A DNA stretch of 64,000 nucleotides from Micromonospora parathelypteridis. Lineage in GTDB: Bacteria > Actinomycetota > Actinomycetes > Mycobacteriales > Micromonosporaceae. The stretch is taken from contig NZ_JACHDP010000001.1 in assembly GCF_014201145.1 (NCBI RefSeq), forward strand, positions 3,968,001 through 4,032,000, in the 5' to 3' direction. The position numbers and the translations under genes are program-made. A model generated the notes under the pieces. That model ran no database searches and was not told the DNA's origin. It was given only the letters and a program-made list of their open reading frames with translations. Numbering within the stretch: position 1 is the stretch's first letter; the number at the start of each line of letters is the position of its first letter. Below are positions 25,020-35,776 of the stretch, one piece after another.

Positions 25020-27119
25020 TCAGCCTTCCCCGGTGAGCTGGAACGTCCGCACCATCTCGTCGAAGATCGGCTTGCTCTCCGCGAACTTGGTGTCCGTCGA
25101 GGTGAGGTAGAACGAGTACGCCTTGCCGCCCTCCGCCACACCTCGCCAGACGCCGTGCCGCATGGCGTCGCCCTCGCCGCAGGTGTACTCGAATTCGGCG
25201 GCCGGCTTGCTGGCGAGCTCGGTTTCGGTGGCGCTGACCTGCGCGTACGGCTTGACGCAGGAGGTGCTCCTGGTCTTGAGGCCGTTCTCCGCCGTCTCTG
25301 CCCACCGGGTGGAGCTGCTGGACCACTTCTCGGTGATGATGCGGACCTTGCGGCCGCTGTCCTCCGGGTCGATGTAGTCGGTGTAGGAGCCGCCGGTGGC
25401 CTTCTTCCAGCCCTTCGGCACCATGACCTGAATGCCGCGGGCGGCGTGTTCCTGCATCTCGACGCCCGCGCCCGCCGAGGCGGACGGACCGGGCTGTGCC
25501 TGTGGGCTGGTCGGCGGCGGGTCGTCCCCGCCGGAGAGCGCCAGCACACCGAGCAGCAGCACGACGGCCAACCCTCCGGCCGCGGCGAGCTGCACCTTGC
25601 GCGGCCAGCCCTTGACGGTGCCGACGAGCTGGACCCCGGTGCTGCGGACCTTGCCCAGAGCGCCGCCCCCGGAAGGGGCGGGCGAGGCGGCCCAGGGCTG
25701 GCCGGTGCCCGGCACCGACCACTGGTTGCCGCCACCGTAGGTGCCGCCGATGCGCTGGGTGGCCTCCGGTGCGCCGCCGTAACCGACCTGCTGGGTGGCG
25801 TCGGCCGGGCTGCCGTAGCTGACCCGCTGGGTGGCGTCCGGGTGCCCGCCGGCGTCCACCCGCTGGGTGGCGTCGGCGCTACCGCCGTAGGTGCGACCGA
25901 TGGCCGACTGGCCAGGGCCGGGCATCGCGCCGGTGGGCGTGTGCAGCGGGCCGGCCAACGCGTCGGCGCTGGTCTCGTCGAGCCCGGTGGCGCCGGCCGT
26001 GCCGAGCGGCTGCGGGCGCTCGCCCCGGCGCAACGCGGCCAGCCGGTCGGTCAGGGACTCACCCGGGGCCAGCATCGCCGGGCCGCCGATCTGGTTGTCC
26101 GGCTTCGGCTCCGGCTGGGGCGGTGGAAGGACGGGCACCGGGCGCTGCTGCACCGGCACCACGGCGTACGGGTCGGTGACCGAGTGCACAGCGGTCGCGG
26201 TGCTGCCCAGCGCGCCGGCGAGCAGCTCGCGCAGCATGGCCCGGGAGGTGTGCACGTCCAGCCGGCGCGCCGGGTCCTTCTCCAGCAGACCCATCAGCAC
26301 GCGGGTCAGCGGGCCGCTGCGCTGTGGCGGGGCGGGCGGGTCCTCGACCACGGCGTGCATGGTCTCGATCGGGTCGCCCTTGTCGAACGGGGGCCGCCCC
26401 TCCACCGCGGTGTAAAGCGTCACACCCAGCGAGAAAAGGTCGCTCGGCGGGCCGAACTCCTGGCCCATGGCCCGTTCGGGCGAGATGAAGTGCGGCGAGC
26501 CGAGCACCATGCCGGGGGTGGTGAGCTGCACATCGGTGGGCATCCGGGCCACCCCGAAGTCGGTCAGCACGCAGCGCCCGTCCGAGCAGATCAGCACGTT
26601 GGCGGGCTTCACGTCGCGGTGCAGCACGCCGATCGCGTGCGCGACCTCCAACGCGCCGAGCAGCGCAATGCCGATCTTGGCGACGGCGCGGGGCGCGACC
26701 GGCCCGTCCTCGATCACCATGTCGGCGAGGCTGCGGGCGTCCAGCAACTCCATCACGATCCACGGGCGGCCAGCCTCGGTGACCACGTCGTACACCTGCA
26801 CCACGGCGGGGTGCTGGAGGGCGGCGGCGGCGCGGGCCTCGCGCAGGGTGCGTTCGTACATGGCGTCGCGGTCGCTGGGGGCCAGCCCCGGAGGCAGGAC
26901 GACCTCCTTCACCGCCACATCACGGCGCAGCAGGGTGTCTGTGGCGCGCCACACCGTGCCCATGCCGCCGTTGCCCACCGAGGACCGCAGCGAGTACCGG
27001 CCACCAATGGTGGTGCCGGGTGCTGCTCGTCCGTTGGCGGGACTAACTGGTCCGCCGCTCCACGTCGGGATCTGAGTCACAGAAAAGCCACCGGGGGAAA
27101 TCGAGGGGGGCTGGGACAC
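25020..27119 (-). CDS. Membrane Ser/Thr protein kinase with ATQR repeat linker
   Basis: This 699-residue PknB-type kinase has a glycine loop at 48-56, Lys71, the HRD motif at 167-169 with KPAN following, and DFG at 187-189. Residues 300-505 form a low-complexity juxtamembrane linker. Its remarkable part is four ATQ(R/Q)(V/I) units with Thr at 418, 430, 442 and 454, exactly twelve residues apart. One membrane helix (about 509-528) leads to an outer domain of about 150 residues starting near [19 protein letters not shown], with Cys621 and Cys647 that could form a disulfide. The outer domain resembles PsbP/Mog1-like folds in layout, which is inference. It is divergent from the mutase gene. The second kinase at 59079-61079 has the same plan. 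Confidence 0.9.
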   Translation of the reverse strand: MSQPPSISPGGFSVTQIPTWSGGPVSPANGRAAPGTTIGGRYSLRSSVGNGGMGTVWRATDTLLRRDVAVKEVVLPPGLAPSDRDAMYERTLREARAAAALQHPAVVQVYDVVTEAGRPWIVMELLDARSLADMVIEDGPVAPRAVAKIGIALLGALEVAHAIGVLHRDVKPANVLICSDGRCVLTDFGVARMPTDVQLTTPGMVLGSPHFISPERAMGQEFGPPSDLFSLGVTLYTAVEGRPPFDKGDPIETMHAVVEDPPAPPQRSGPLTRVLMGLLEKDPARRLDVHTSRAMLRELLAGALGSTATAVHSVTDPYAVVPVQQRPVPVLPPPQPEPKPDNQIGGPAMLAPGESLTDRLAALRRGERPQPLGTAGATGLDETSADALAGPLHTPTGAMPGPGQSAIGRTYGGSADATQRVDAGGHPDATQRVSYGSPADATQQVGYGGAPEATQRIGGTYGGGNQWSVPGTGQPWAASPAPSGGGALGKVRSTGVQLVGTVKGWPRKVQLAAAGGLAVVLLLGVLALSGGDDPPPTSPQAQPGPSASAGAGVEMQEHAARGIQVMVPKGWKKATGGSYTDYIDPEDSGRKVRIITEKWSSSSTRWAETAENGLKTRSTSCVKPYAQVSATETELASKPAAEFEYTCGEGDAMRHGVWRGVAEGGKAYSFYLTSTDTKFAESKPIFDEMVRTFQLTGEG

Positions 27120-27286
27120 AACCCCCCTATCTTGCTGGTTCCGACGCCCGATGCGAAAGCCGACGCGACGGTCGTTTATCGAAAGCGACAGAACGTGCCC
27201 TGTCGTTCACCTCGTGTCGACCGGTCAGGACGCACTGTGCGGTATCCCTCACCCGGCGATGTGGTCAGGCGTCCTACCATCCGGGG

Positions 27287-28870
<1,584 letters not shown>

Positions 28871-28936
28871 TCGTCTCCGGCCGGGGACGCGGTGTGTCCA
28901 CCGGTCCTGGCGGGTACCCCCTCGGGTGATTGCGAA

Positions 28937-28975
28937 CGCACACCGTGTGCGCTCGTCACATGCGCACGCATGTGA
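28937..28975. promoter_or_regulatory. Two adjacent perfect palindromes before the M20 gene
   Basis: CGCACACCGTGTGCG (28937-28951) and TCACATGCGCACGCATGTGA (28956-28975) are separate perfect palindromes four bases apart in the 263-base gap between the mutase and M20 genes. The pair could be operators or a terminator for the mutase gene. No cognate regulator is evident. The rest of the gap shows nothing clear. Confidence 0.4.
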
Positions 28976-29133
28976 GCGTCCTTATCCGGCTCGTTGCGCT
29001 GCGTGGTCGGCTTATTGTCGGAGTGTCAGTTCACCACCCCGACTAATGCGACAATTCGCAACAGGGTTCAGCGAGTGCCGATGGGATTCGCGACCGCCAT
29101 GATCGGTTACGCGTTGTAGGAGGTGAGGGGCGG

Positions 29134-30576
29134 ATGTCGGCGTTCGACCGCGATCTACCTGCTGTCCCAGACATCTCCGAGCGCCCTCAGCAGGGCATTC
29201 GTGACGCTGCGCGGTCCGATCATTACCGTAACGAGGTTGCGCAGCGTCACCGTCGGAGGTCTAGGCTGTCTGCTGTCCCCGATGATCCATCCATCTCTAG
29301 TGATCGAGAATTCGACGTGACGAGTGCGTTGACGCTGCCCACGGGTGGCCAGCTGGCGTCGTCCTGGCCGGAGACGCCCCCCGGGTCCCAGCCTCTGCCC
29401 CGCGAGTTGGATCACCTCCTCGCGCTCCGGGTACCGGGGCTGATCGCTACGCGCCGTCACCTCCACTCGCACCCTGAGCTCTCCGGCAACGAGTTCGAGA
29501 CGGCCGCGCTGATCGCCCGGGAGCTGTCGCTGGCCGGGCTGACCCCGCGGCTGCTCCCCAAGGGCAACGGTGTGATCTGCGACGTCAACGGCAGGCCGGA
29601 CGGCCCGGTCGTCGCGCTGCGCGCCGATATCGACGCCCTGCCGCTCGACGACCCCAAGGACGTGCCCTACCGGTCGACCGTGGAGGGCGTCTGCCACGCC
29701 TGCGGGCACGACGTGCACACCTCGATCCTGCTCGGCGTCGGCATGCTGCTCGCCCAGCTCGCCGACCTGGGCGAGCTGGACGGACGGGTCCGGCTCATCT
29801 TCCAGCCGGCCGAGGAGATCCTGCCCTGCGGCTCGCTCGAGGTCATCGAGGCCGGCGGCCTGGACGACGTGGTACAGATCTTCGCGCTGCACTGCGACCC
29901 GAACCTGCCGGTGGGTCAGGTCGGCCTGCGGGTCGGCCCGATCACCGCGGCCGCCGACAACGTCACCGTCCGGCTCTCCGGACCGGGCGGGCACACCGCC
30001 CGGCCGCACCTGACCGTCGACCTGGTCGACGCGCTCGGCCGGCTGGTCACCGAGGTGCCCGCGCTGGTCAGCCGCCGGGTGCCGGCCAACAGCGGCCTGC
30101 TGCTGGTCTTCGGCCACGCCTCGGCCGGCACCCGCTACAACGTCATCCCCTCGGAGGCGAGCGCCTCCGGCACCCTGCGGGTGATGGATCGCGACACGTG
30201 GGAGCAGGCTCCCAAGATCGTCGCTCAGGTGGTGCGGGACGTGATCGCGCCGACCGGCGCCACGGTCGACCTGGAATACCTGCGCGGCCGGCCGCCGGTG
30301 TGCAACGACTCCCGGGCCATCCAGGTGCTGACCGCCGCCACCGCCGCGGCGCTCGGCCCGGAAGGGATCGCCGAGACGCCGCAGAGCATGGGCGGCGAGG
30401 ACTTCTCCTGGTATCTGGAGTATGTACCCGGCGCCCTCGCCCGGCTCGGTGTTGGTCGCTCCGGCCCCAACGTCGACCTGCACCGCGCAAGCTTCGACGT
30501 GGACGAGCGGGCCATCCCCGTTGGCGTACGCGTCATGGTGCAGACCGCGCTGCGGGCACTGGCGGCGGTGCGCTGA
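29134..30576 (+). CDS. M20 family amidohydrolase (AmiA/IAA-amino acid hydrolase-like)
   Basis: The 480-residue metallohydrolase has the M20D layout. RRHLHSHPELSG begins the core, followed by LRADIDALPL, the metal site CHACGHDVHTSILLGV, FQPAEEILPCGS, and a dimerisation lid region with GGHTARP. The last metal ligand is in the GGEDFSWYLE block. It should cleave amide bonds of N-acyl amino acids or similar substrates; the true substrate is unknown. The ATG at 29134 has a near-perfect AGGAGGTG eight bases upstream. This gives an unusual 61-residue Arg/Asp-rich N-terminal extension before a second possible start (GTG 29317), which has no good binding site. Its end overlaps the convergent DUF4349 gene by 44 bases. 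Confidence 0.88.
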   Translation: MSAFDRDLPAVPDISERPQQGIRDAARSDHYRNEVAQRHRRRSRLSAVPDDPSISSDREFDVTSALTLPTGGQLASSWPETPPGSQPLPRELDHLLALRVPGLIATRRHLHSHPELSGNEFETAALIARELSLAGLTPRLLPKGNGVICDVNGRPDGPVVALRADIDALPLDDPKDVPYRSTVEGVCHACGHDVHTSILLGVGMLLAQLADLGELDGRVRLIFQPAEEILPCGSLEVIEAGGLDDVVQIFALHCDPNLPVGQVGLRVGPITAAADNVTVRLSGPGGHTARPHLTVDLVDALGRLVTEVPALVSRRVPANSGLLLVFGHASAGTRYNVIPSEASASGTLRVMDRDTWEQAPKIVAQVVRDVIAPTGATVDLEYLRGRPPVCNDSRAIQVLTAATAAALGPEGIAETPQSMGGEDFSWYLEYVPGALARLGVGRSGPNVDLHRASFDVDERAIPVGVRVMVQTALRALAAVR

Positions 30577-31537
30577 CCGGTGCGGTGACCGGTGCCGCCA
30601 GGACCGGGGCCTTGCGGCGCCGGCGCAGCACCAGCAGCAACACCGCCACCGGTACGCCGAATGCCACCAGCCACGGCAACAGCGCCCCCAGCACGGTGAG
30701 CAGAACGGTCAACGAGGCGACGAACGCTTTCCAACTGCCGGTCAGCCCGGCCAGGAAGCCGCTCTCCTCCTTCTCGGGGGTGACCTTCGCCGCCGGCCCC
30801 GCGAGCGTCACGGTGATCGTGGAGAGGGCGGTCAGGTCGGCCAGTCGCCGTTTCTTGGCTTCCAGCGACGCCAGATCGGCCTCGCGGCGGCCCAGTTCGT
30901 TCTCCAACGACACCAGGTCGGTGATCGAGGTGGCGCGAGCCAGTAGCTGGCGGGCACTCTCCACCCTGGCCCGCTGACTGATGATGCGCGCGTCCAGGTC
31001 GACGATCGCCTCCGTGGCGTCCTCGGTGCTGATCTCCCGGCTCTGCTGACGGCCGAGCTTCGCGATCTCGTCCACCACGCCGGTGAACTTCGCGGCCGGC
31101 ACCCGCAGCTGCAACTCCGCCACCGCGTCGGCCTGGGCACTGCGCCGCTGGTCGCCGCCGACGAAGCCGCCGGCCCGAGTGACCAGGGCGGTGACCTCAC
31201 GGGCGGTCGCGTCCACATCGTCCACCTGCACCCGCATCGATCCGGTGTAGATGATCGCCCGCTGGTCGATCCGCAGGTCCGGTGGCGCGGCACCGCCCTC
31301 CTGTGGCGCCCCGGCCTTGTCCTCCTGGGGCGCTCCGGCGCCGGCGGCCTCGGGCGCCCCGATCACGCTGTCCTTGTCCGCGCCGCCGCCGTTCGCCGCC
31401 GCTGGGCCATCAGCCGCCGTGCCCGCGGTGTCCTTCGACCCGCTGTCGCCGGCCGCGCAGCCCGTGAGGACCAGCGCCGCTGCCAGCGCCGTCGCCGCCA
31501 GCAGTGTGCCGCGGCGTCGTACCGCCTGTCCGTCCAT
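30533..31537 (-). CDS. DUF4349 lipoprotein with coiled coil and C-terminal membrane anchor
   Basis: The 334-residue protein starts with a lipoprotein signal: Arg-rich start, hydrophobic core and lipobox LTGC. After a low-complexity stretch, the DUF4349 domain begins near RQIIYTGSM-like IIYTGSMRVQVDDV and includes GGFVGGDQR. A coiled coil follows (about LGRREADLASLEAKKRRLADL), and a C-terminal membrane helix precedes a basic tail. I place the start at the ATG at 31537 because GGAG lies just before it; an ATG at 31558 is also in frame. It is thought to be cell-surface anchored, but no function is known. The 3' ends of this gene and the M20 gene overlap tail to tail. Confidence 0.85.
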   Translation of the reverse strand: MDGQAVRRRGTLLAATALAAALVLTGCAAGDSGSKDTAGTAADGPAAANGGGADKDSVIGAPEAAGAGAPQEDKAGAPQEGGAAPPDLRIDQRAIIYTGSMRVQVDDVDATAREVTALVTRAGGFVGGDQRRSAQADAVAELQLRVPAAKFTGVVDEIAKLGRQQSREISTEDATEAIVDLDARIISQRARVESARQLLARATSITDLVSLENELGRREADLASLEAKKRRLADLTALSTITVTLAGPAAKVTPEKEESGFLAGLTGSWKAFVASLTVLLTVLGALLPWLVAFGVPVAVLLLVLRRRRKAPVLAAPVTAPVSAPPPVPAARSAP

Positions 31538-31651
31538 CCCCGCTCCCATCGTCGTCATCCGGTGTGGCGATAGCTCGGACGCGGCGCACGCGTCGGCTGG
31601 TTCCGGCAGACTGCGCTGAGGACGTCACGATTCGATAATCGAGGAGTCACG

Positions 31652-32284
31652 ATGCGGCTCACCAAGTACGCCCACTCCTGCCTCCGGGTGGAACACGACG
31701 GGGGAGTGCTCGTCGTCGACCCGGGGGTGTTCAGCGACCCCACGGTGGCGTTGGACGGTGTGGACGCAGTGCTGATCACTCACGAACACCCCGACCACCT
31801 GGACGTGGCGGCGCTGCGCCTGCAGCTCGACCGGCAGCCGTTCCCGATCCACGGGCCCGCCTCGCTCGCCGGGGCGCTGGGCGACGCGGCCGAGATGTTG
31901 AGCCCGGTCACGGTCGGTGAGTCGTTCACCGCCGCCGGGGTCGCCGTCCGCGCGTACGGGGGGCGGCACGCGGTGATCCACCCGGACATCCCGGTGGTGG
32001 ACAACCTCGGTTATCTGATCAACGACGTGGTCTACCACCCCGGTGACGCCCTGGTGGTGCCCGAGGAGACACCCGTCGACACGCTCTTCGCGCCGATCCA
32101 CGCCCCCTGGTCGAAGTTCTCCGAGGTGGTCGACTTCATCCGCGCGGTCGCGCCACGGCGCGCGTACGCCCTGCACGACGCGCTGCTCAACGACAACGGG
32201 TTGGGCGTGCTCGACCGGCAGTACACCGCGCTGTCCGGCACCGAATACCAGCGGCTGGAGCCCGGTAGCCGGGTGGACGTCTGA
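31652..32284 (+). CDS. MBL-fold metallohydrolase (UlaG-like)
   Basis: This 210-residue protein has the metallo-beta-lactamase fold: LTKYAHSCLRVE at the N-terminus, the metal motif ITHEHPDHLD, then GGRHAVIHPDIP and VYHPGDAL supplying further ligands. The family includes UlaG-like hydrolases that open lactones or phosphodiesters, and the substrate is not evident. GAGGAG lies before the ATG. The next gene starts four bases after its stop, so the two are co-translated. Confidence 0.88.
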   Translation: MRLTKYAHSCLRVEHDGGVLVVDPGVFSDPTVALDGVDAVLITHEHPDHLDVAALRLQLDRQPFPIHGPASLAGALGDAAEMLSPVTVGESFTAAGVAVRAYGGRHAVIHPDIPVVDNLGYLINDVVYHPGDALVVPEETPVDTLFAPIHAPWSKFSEVVDFIRAVAPRRAYALHDALLNDNGLGVLDRQYTALSGTEYQRLEPGSRVDV

Positions 32285-32288
32285 CACG

Positions 32289-33272
32289 ATGCCCGGCCCC
32301 TCAGCGGAGCTGGTGCAGCAGCTCTACCGCATCCCACCGGACCGGTTCGTGGCCGCCCGGGACGCCGCCGTGGCCGACGCCCGCCGTGCCGGCGACCAGA
32401 ACACCGCCCGACAGTTGGCCCGGCTACGTCGCCCGACGGTGGCCGCCTGGCTGGTGAACCTGCTGGCCATTCGACGCCCGGAGCTGGTGACCGACCTGGT
32501 TCAGCTCGCCGACGCGCTGCGGGCCGCCCAGCGGGAGCTGCGCGGGCCCCGGCTGCGGGAGCTGTCCGCGCAGCGCCGGGCGGTGGTCGGCGCCCTGGTC
32601 GCCGAGATCCGCAAGCTCGCCGCGGCGGAGCCGGACTCGCCACCGGCCGGCCGGCTGCCCCTGGCCGAGGTGGAGGCGACCCTGAACGCGGCGTTCTCCG
32701 ACGTCGAGGTCGCCGAGCAGGTGCGGGCGGGGCGCCTGCTCCGGGCGGCCAGCTACGCCGGCTTCGGTGAGGTGCCCCGGCCACAGCTACGGCTGGTCAC
32801 CGATGATGACGAGGAGCCGGAGGAGGAACGTCCCGCCCGCCGGCCCGGTGCCCAGCGAGGGCATCGGGAGGACGCGCCCCGGACCGACCGGGCGGCGGAG
32901 CGCGCCGAACAGGCCGAGCGGGCTGCGCAGCGGGCGGCCCGCGCCGAGCGAGCCCGGCAGCGCCGCGCCCTGGACCGCGAGCTGACCAAGGCCCAGGCCG
33001 ACCAGGAGCGCGCCGAGGCCGAGCTGACCGAGGCGACCGGGCAGGAGCGGGACGGCGCCTCCGTACTCGACGGGATCGAGGCCGAACTGGCCGAGCTGGA
33101 GCGGCGGCGGGCGGTCGCCGAGCAGGATCTCAGCCGAGCCAAGCTCGCTCGGCGTGCCGCCGAGCGTGCGGTCACCGTGGCTCGGCGTCGCGCGGGCGAG
33201 GTCGAGGCGGCGGTCGAGGCGCTGGCGGCCGAAGAGGGGGATGCGGACGCGGGGGGTGGCGCGGCAGACTGA
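32289..33272 (+). CDS. Coiled-coil protein of unknown function
   Basis: A 327-residue soluble protein with no recognised enzyme domain. Residues 1-150 are helical, with the motif RLRRPTVAAWLVNLLA. From about 190 on, a very long charged coiled coil runs (RAAERAEQAERAAQRAARAE and following heptads) to an acidic end. Comparable actinobacterial proteins are of unknown function. The ATG is four bases after the MBL gene stop, which fixes the start and suggests a shared role or at least co-expression. Confidence 0.75.
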   Translation: MPGPSAELVQQLYRIPPDRFVAARDAAVADARRAGDQNTARQLARLRRPTVAAWLVNLLAIRRPELVTDLVQLADALRAAQRELRGPRLRELSAQRRAVVGALVAEIRKLAAAEPDSPPAGRLPLAEVEATLNAAFSDVEVAEQVRAGRLLRAASYAGFGEVPRPQLRLVTDDDEEPEEERPARRPGAQRGHREDAPRTDRAAERAEQAERAAQRAARAERARQRRALDRELTKAQADQERAEAELTEATGQERDGASVLDGIEAELAELERRRAVAEQDLSRAKLARRAAERAVTVARRRAGEVEAAVEALAAEEGDADAGGGAAD

Positions 33273-33373
33273 CCATCGATGGACGACGACGAGTGTGCGG
33301 GCCGTCCACGGCGGGTGACCCTGGATCGGGGCGTCGTGGCCGAAGGGTCGGGTTGCCCGAGGAGGGCGCCCGG

Positions 33374-34108
33374 ATGACACCGGAACAGGTCGCCGCCGCC
33401 AGCAAGCCCGTCGTGCTCGACCTGGGCGACGCGTTCAGCCGGGATCCGACCACCCTGCGCCGGGCCCGGCTGCTCGGCATCTCCGGCTGGGCGTTCTACA
33501 TCAGTGGCCGGGCCGGCGCGCTCGGCGATGTGCGGGCGGAGACGGCCGCCGCCGCCCTCGGCTTCATCGCCCCGGACGCGGTCGCCGACGGTTGGGACGC
33601 CGCAGCTCGGATCGTCCCGCCGTTCGAGGTGGCCGCCGCCAGCCTCGCCGAGTGCTGCCGATGGGGATCGCAGCAGCTCGACGCCCTGCCCACCACCGAG
33701 CGTCTGGCGGCACTCGTCGAGCGGGCGGTGGTGGCGGCGGACGCCAGCGCGATGCCGCTCTTCGCCGCGTGGCGGGCCGTGCCGCTGCCGGATCTCTCCC
33801 CGGGTGCCCGGAGCGCCGCCGGGCTGCGACTGCTCCGCGAACACTTCACCGGCGCCTACCTGCTGGCGGTGCGCGCCGCCGGGATGACCCCGTTGGAGGC
33901 TGTGCTCGCCGGGCCGGAGGGGGAGGCCGGGGCGGTGGCCTGTGGCTGGTCACCGCCGTACCCGCCGATCGGGCCGTTGGTGCGTCGGCGGCTGTGGGCG
34001 GAGGCGGTGACCAACCGTCTCGTCGCGCCAGCGTTCACGGCCCTCGGCCCCGCTGGCGGCGCCGAGCTGGTGGAGCTGCTGCACCGCACCCGGGCCGACC
34101 TCGCCTGA
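33374..34108 (+). CDS. SCO6745-like conserved protein
   Basis: The 244-residue helical protein matches the general pattern of the streptomycete SCO6745 family: GWAFYISGRAGALGDV, ALGFIAPDAV, MPLFAAWRAVPLPDLSPGAR and LREHFTGAYLLAVRAAGM. Function is unknown; the family lacks obvious catalytic motifs and may bind small molecules. GGAGG (33361-33365) nine bases before the ATG sets the start. The gap of 101 bases from the previous gene holds nothing that I recognise. Confidence 0.75.
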   Translation: MTPEQVAAASKPVVLDLGDAFSRDPTTLRRARLLGISGWAFYISGRAGALGDVRAETAAAALGFIAPDAVADGWDAAARIVPPFEVAAASLAECCRWGSQQLDALPTTERLAALVERAVVAADASAMPLFAAWRAVPLPDLSPGARSAAGLRLLREHFTGAYLLAVRAAGMTPLEAVLAGPEGEAGAVACGWSPPYPPIGPLVRRRLWAEAVTNRLVAPAFTALGPAGGAELVELLHRTRADLA

Positions 34109-34179
34109 GCCACCGCCCGCCCGCTGCCCCCTCGAAAATGGGCGGCGGCCGACGAGCCCGGCTGCCAGGATCTTCTGCC

Positions 34180-35139
34180 GTGACCCTTCCCGCCGGCTGG
34201 ACAACGCGCAGGCCCACCCTCGACGACGTGCCCGCGATCCTCGCGGTGGTGCACGCCGCCGACACGTTCGCCATCGGCCATCCCGACTTCGACGCCGAGG
34301 ACGTCGCCGCGTCGCTGGCCGCACCGTACTTCGACCCGACCCGGGACTCCTGGCTGGCGGTCGACCCGGATGGCACCGTGGTCGGTTGGGCGACGATGGA
34401 CAACCCGACCGGAGTCGGCCGGGAGTTCGTGGAGGTCTACGTCGACCCGGTACGCGCGGCGACCGTCCGGGCGCCACTGCTGGCCCGACAACTGGACCGG
34501 GTCGCCGAGCGCGCCGCCGAGCGGGGGGTGCCGTCGCTCACCGTCCGTTGCGCGGTCTTCGCGCCCGAACGCGAATGGAAACGGGACCTGGTCGAGGCCG
34601 GGTTCTCCCTGGCCAAGCGGTACGTCCGGATGAGCCGGCCGCTGACCGACCGGCCCGACGAGCCCGCAGCGCCGCCCGGCGTGACGGTACGGCCGGTACG
34701 TCCCGACGACGAGGCCGACCTGCGGGAGTTCCACCGGATCTACGAGGCCGCGTTCGCCGACACCCCGGATCACGAGCCGCTGTCGTACGAGCGGTGGCGG
34801 GCCCGGATCGGTGACCTGACCGCCTGGGACGAGTGGTTCGTCGCCGAGGTGGACGGGGTGCCGGCAGGCGCGTTGCAGTCCTCGGATCAGGCGCTTGACC
34901 AGCAGGAAGGCTTCGTGAAGAACCTGGCGGTGCTGTCCGCGTACCGTCGGCGGGGTGTGGGTGCGGCGCTGCTGCGCCGCGCCTTCGCCCGCTACGCCGA
35001 GAAGGGGCGGCAGGCGGCCGGCTTGGGCGTCGACCTCACCAACCCGACCGCGCCGCTGTCGCTGTACGAGTCGGTGGGCCTGCGGGAGACCCGGTGGACC
35101 GACATGTACGAACTTTCCGTCCCGGCCGCCGGTGTGTGA
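34180..35139 (+). CDS. Tandem GNAT N-acetyltransferase
   Basis: The 319-residue protein contains two GNAT domains, as in MshD-like and other duplicated acetyltransferases. The first (about 1-155) is divergent, with an EFVEVYVDP strand but a poor acetyl-CoA loop. The second (about 168-315) has the full signature FVKNLAVLSAYRRRGVGAALLRRAF, where RRGVGA binds the pyrophosphate of acetyl-CoA. It probably acetylates a small amine, but mycothiol acetyltransferase itself is not clearly indicated. The GTG start at 34180 follows a CAGGAT box by eight bases, suggesting leaderless expression. Confidence 0.85.
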   Translation: MTLPAGWTTRRPTLDDVPAILAVVHAADTFAIGHPDFDAEDVAASLAAPYFDPTRDSWLAVDPDGTVVGWATMDNPTGVGREFVEVYVDPVRAATVRAPLLARQLDRVAERAAERGVPSLTVRCAVFAPEREWKRDLVEAGFSLAKRYVRMSRPLTDRPDEPAAPPGVTVRPVRPDDEADLREFHRIYEAAFADTPDHEPLSYERWRARIGDLTAWDEWFVAEVDGVPAGALQSSDQALDQQEGFVKNLAVLSAYRRRGVGAALLRRAFARYAEKGRQAAGLGVDLTNPTAPLSLYESVGLRETRWTDMYELSVPAAGV

Positions 35140-35214
35140 TTGGCGACCCCGGTCGGGCCCGACCGGCGATCCGGTCGACGGCGGTAGCAGACTGGAGACG
35201 TGCGATATGCGCTG

Positions 35215-35670
35215 CTACGCCGACGCGGTGCCGGTGGGGCGGGACCGCAGCTCCGTGACATAGTCGTCCGGAGCGCCGGCCTTCTCGGCGGCGTTCGCGA
35301 TCTCGGAGAGATACCACGAGGTCGGCAGGCCGCCCTCGTACCCGTTGAAGACGTAGATCCACGCGGTCACGTCGCCGTCGAGGGTGGAGACCCGGACGTG
35401 CAGCTTGCGGTACGTGCCGGCGGTCACGCCCTCGATCTCGTCGAGCTGGCCCGCGTCGTACGGGTGGATGTCGTAGAGCGCCACGAAGACCCGCTCACCG
35501 GGCGACTCGACCAGGGTGCTCACCGCGCCCTCCCAGCCGATCACGTCCGCCCCGGCGAAGGTCAGCCGCCAGCCCTCCAGCCAGCCGGTGCCCACCATTG
35601 GCGAATGCGGACAGTAGGCGCGCATCCGGGCGGGGTCGAGATTTGAGCCGTAGGCGGCGTGATGACGCAC
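35215..35670 (-). CDS. Gamma-glutamylcyclotransferase-like protein
   Basis: The 151-residue protein has the AIG2/GGCT fold signature YGSNLDPARM near the N-terminus and the catalytic Glu region DEIEGVTAGTYRK. These enzymes turn gamma-glutamyl amines or amino acids into 5-oxoproline. The GTG start at 35670 lies seven bases after TATCGT (35683-35678), again a leaderless arrangement. It is divergent from the quinone reductase gene. Confidence 0.85.
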   Translation of the reverse strand: MRHHAAYGSNLDPARMRAYCPHSPMVGTGWLEGWRLTFAGADVIGWEGAVSTLVESPGERVFVALYDIHPYDAGQLDEIEGVTAGTYRKLHVRVSTLDGDVTAWIYVFNGYEGGLPTSWYLSEIANAAEKAGAPDDYVTELRSRPTGTASA

Positions 35671-35776
35671 GGCGATGACGATAGCCCGGCGGACGGGTGG
35701 GGGAGAATACGACAGTGCGTGTCGAATGCGCTCGGGAGAAGAAAGTCACTGTGAGCATGGACGAAGGGCGAACGCT

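Noticed and set aside
29123..29320. Alternative small frame overlapping the M20 gene start
   Set aside because: The AGGAGGTG site fits the ATG at 29134; the other frame has no domain and ends within the M20 gene.
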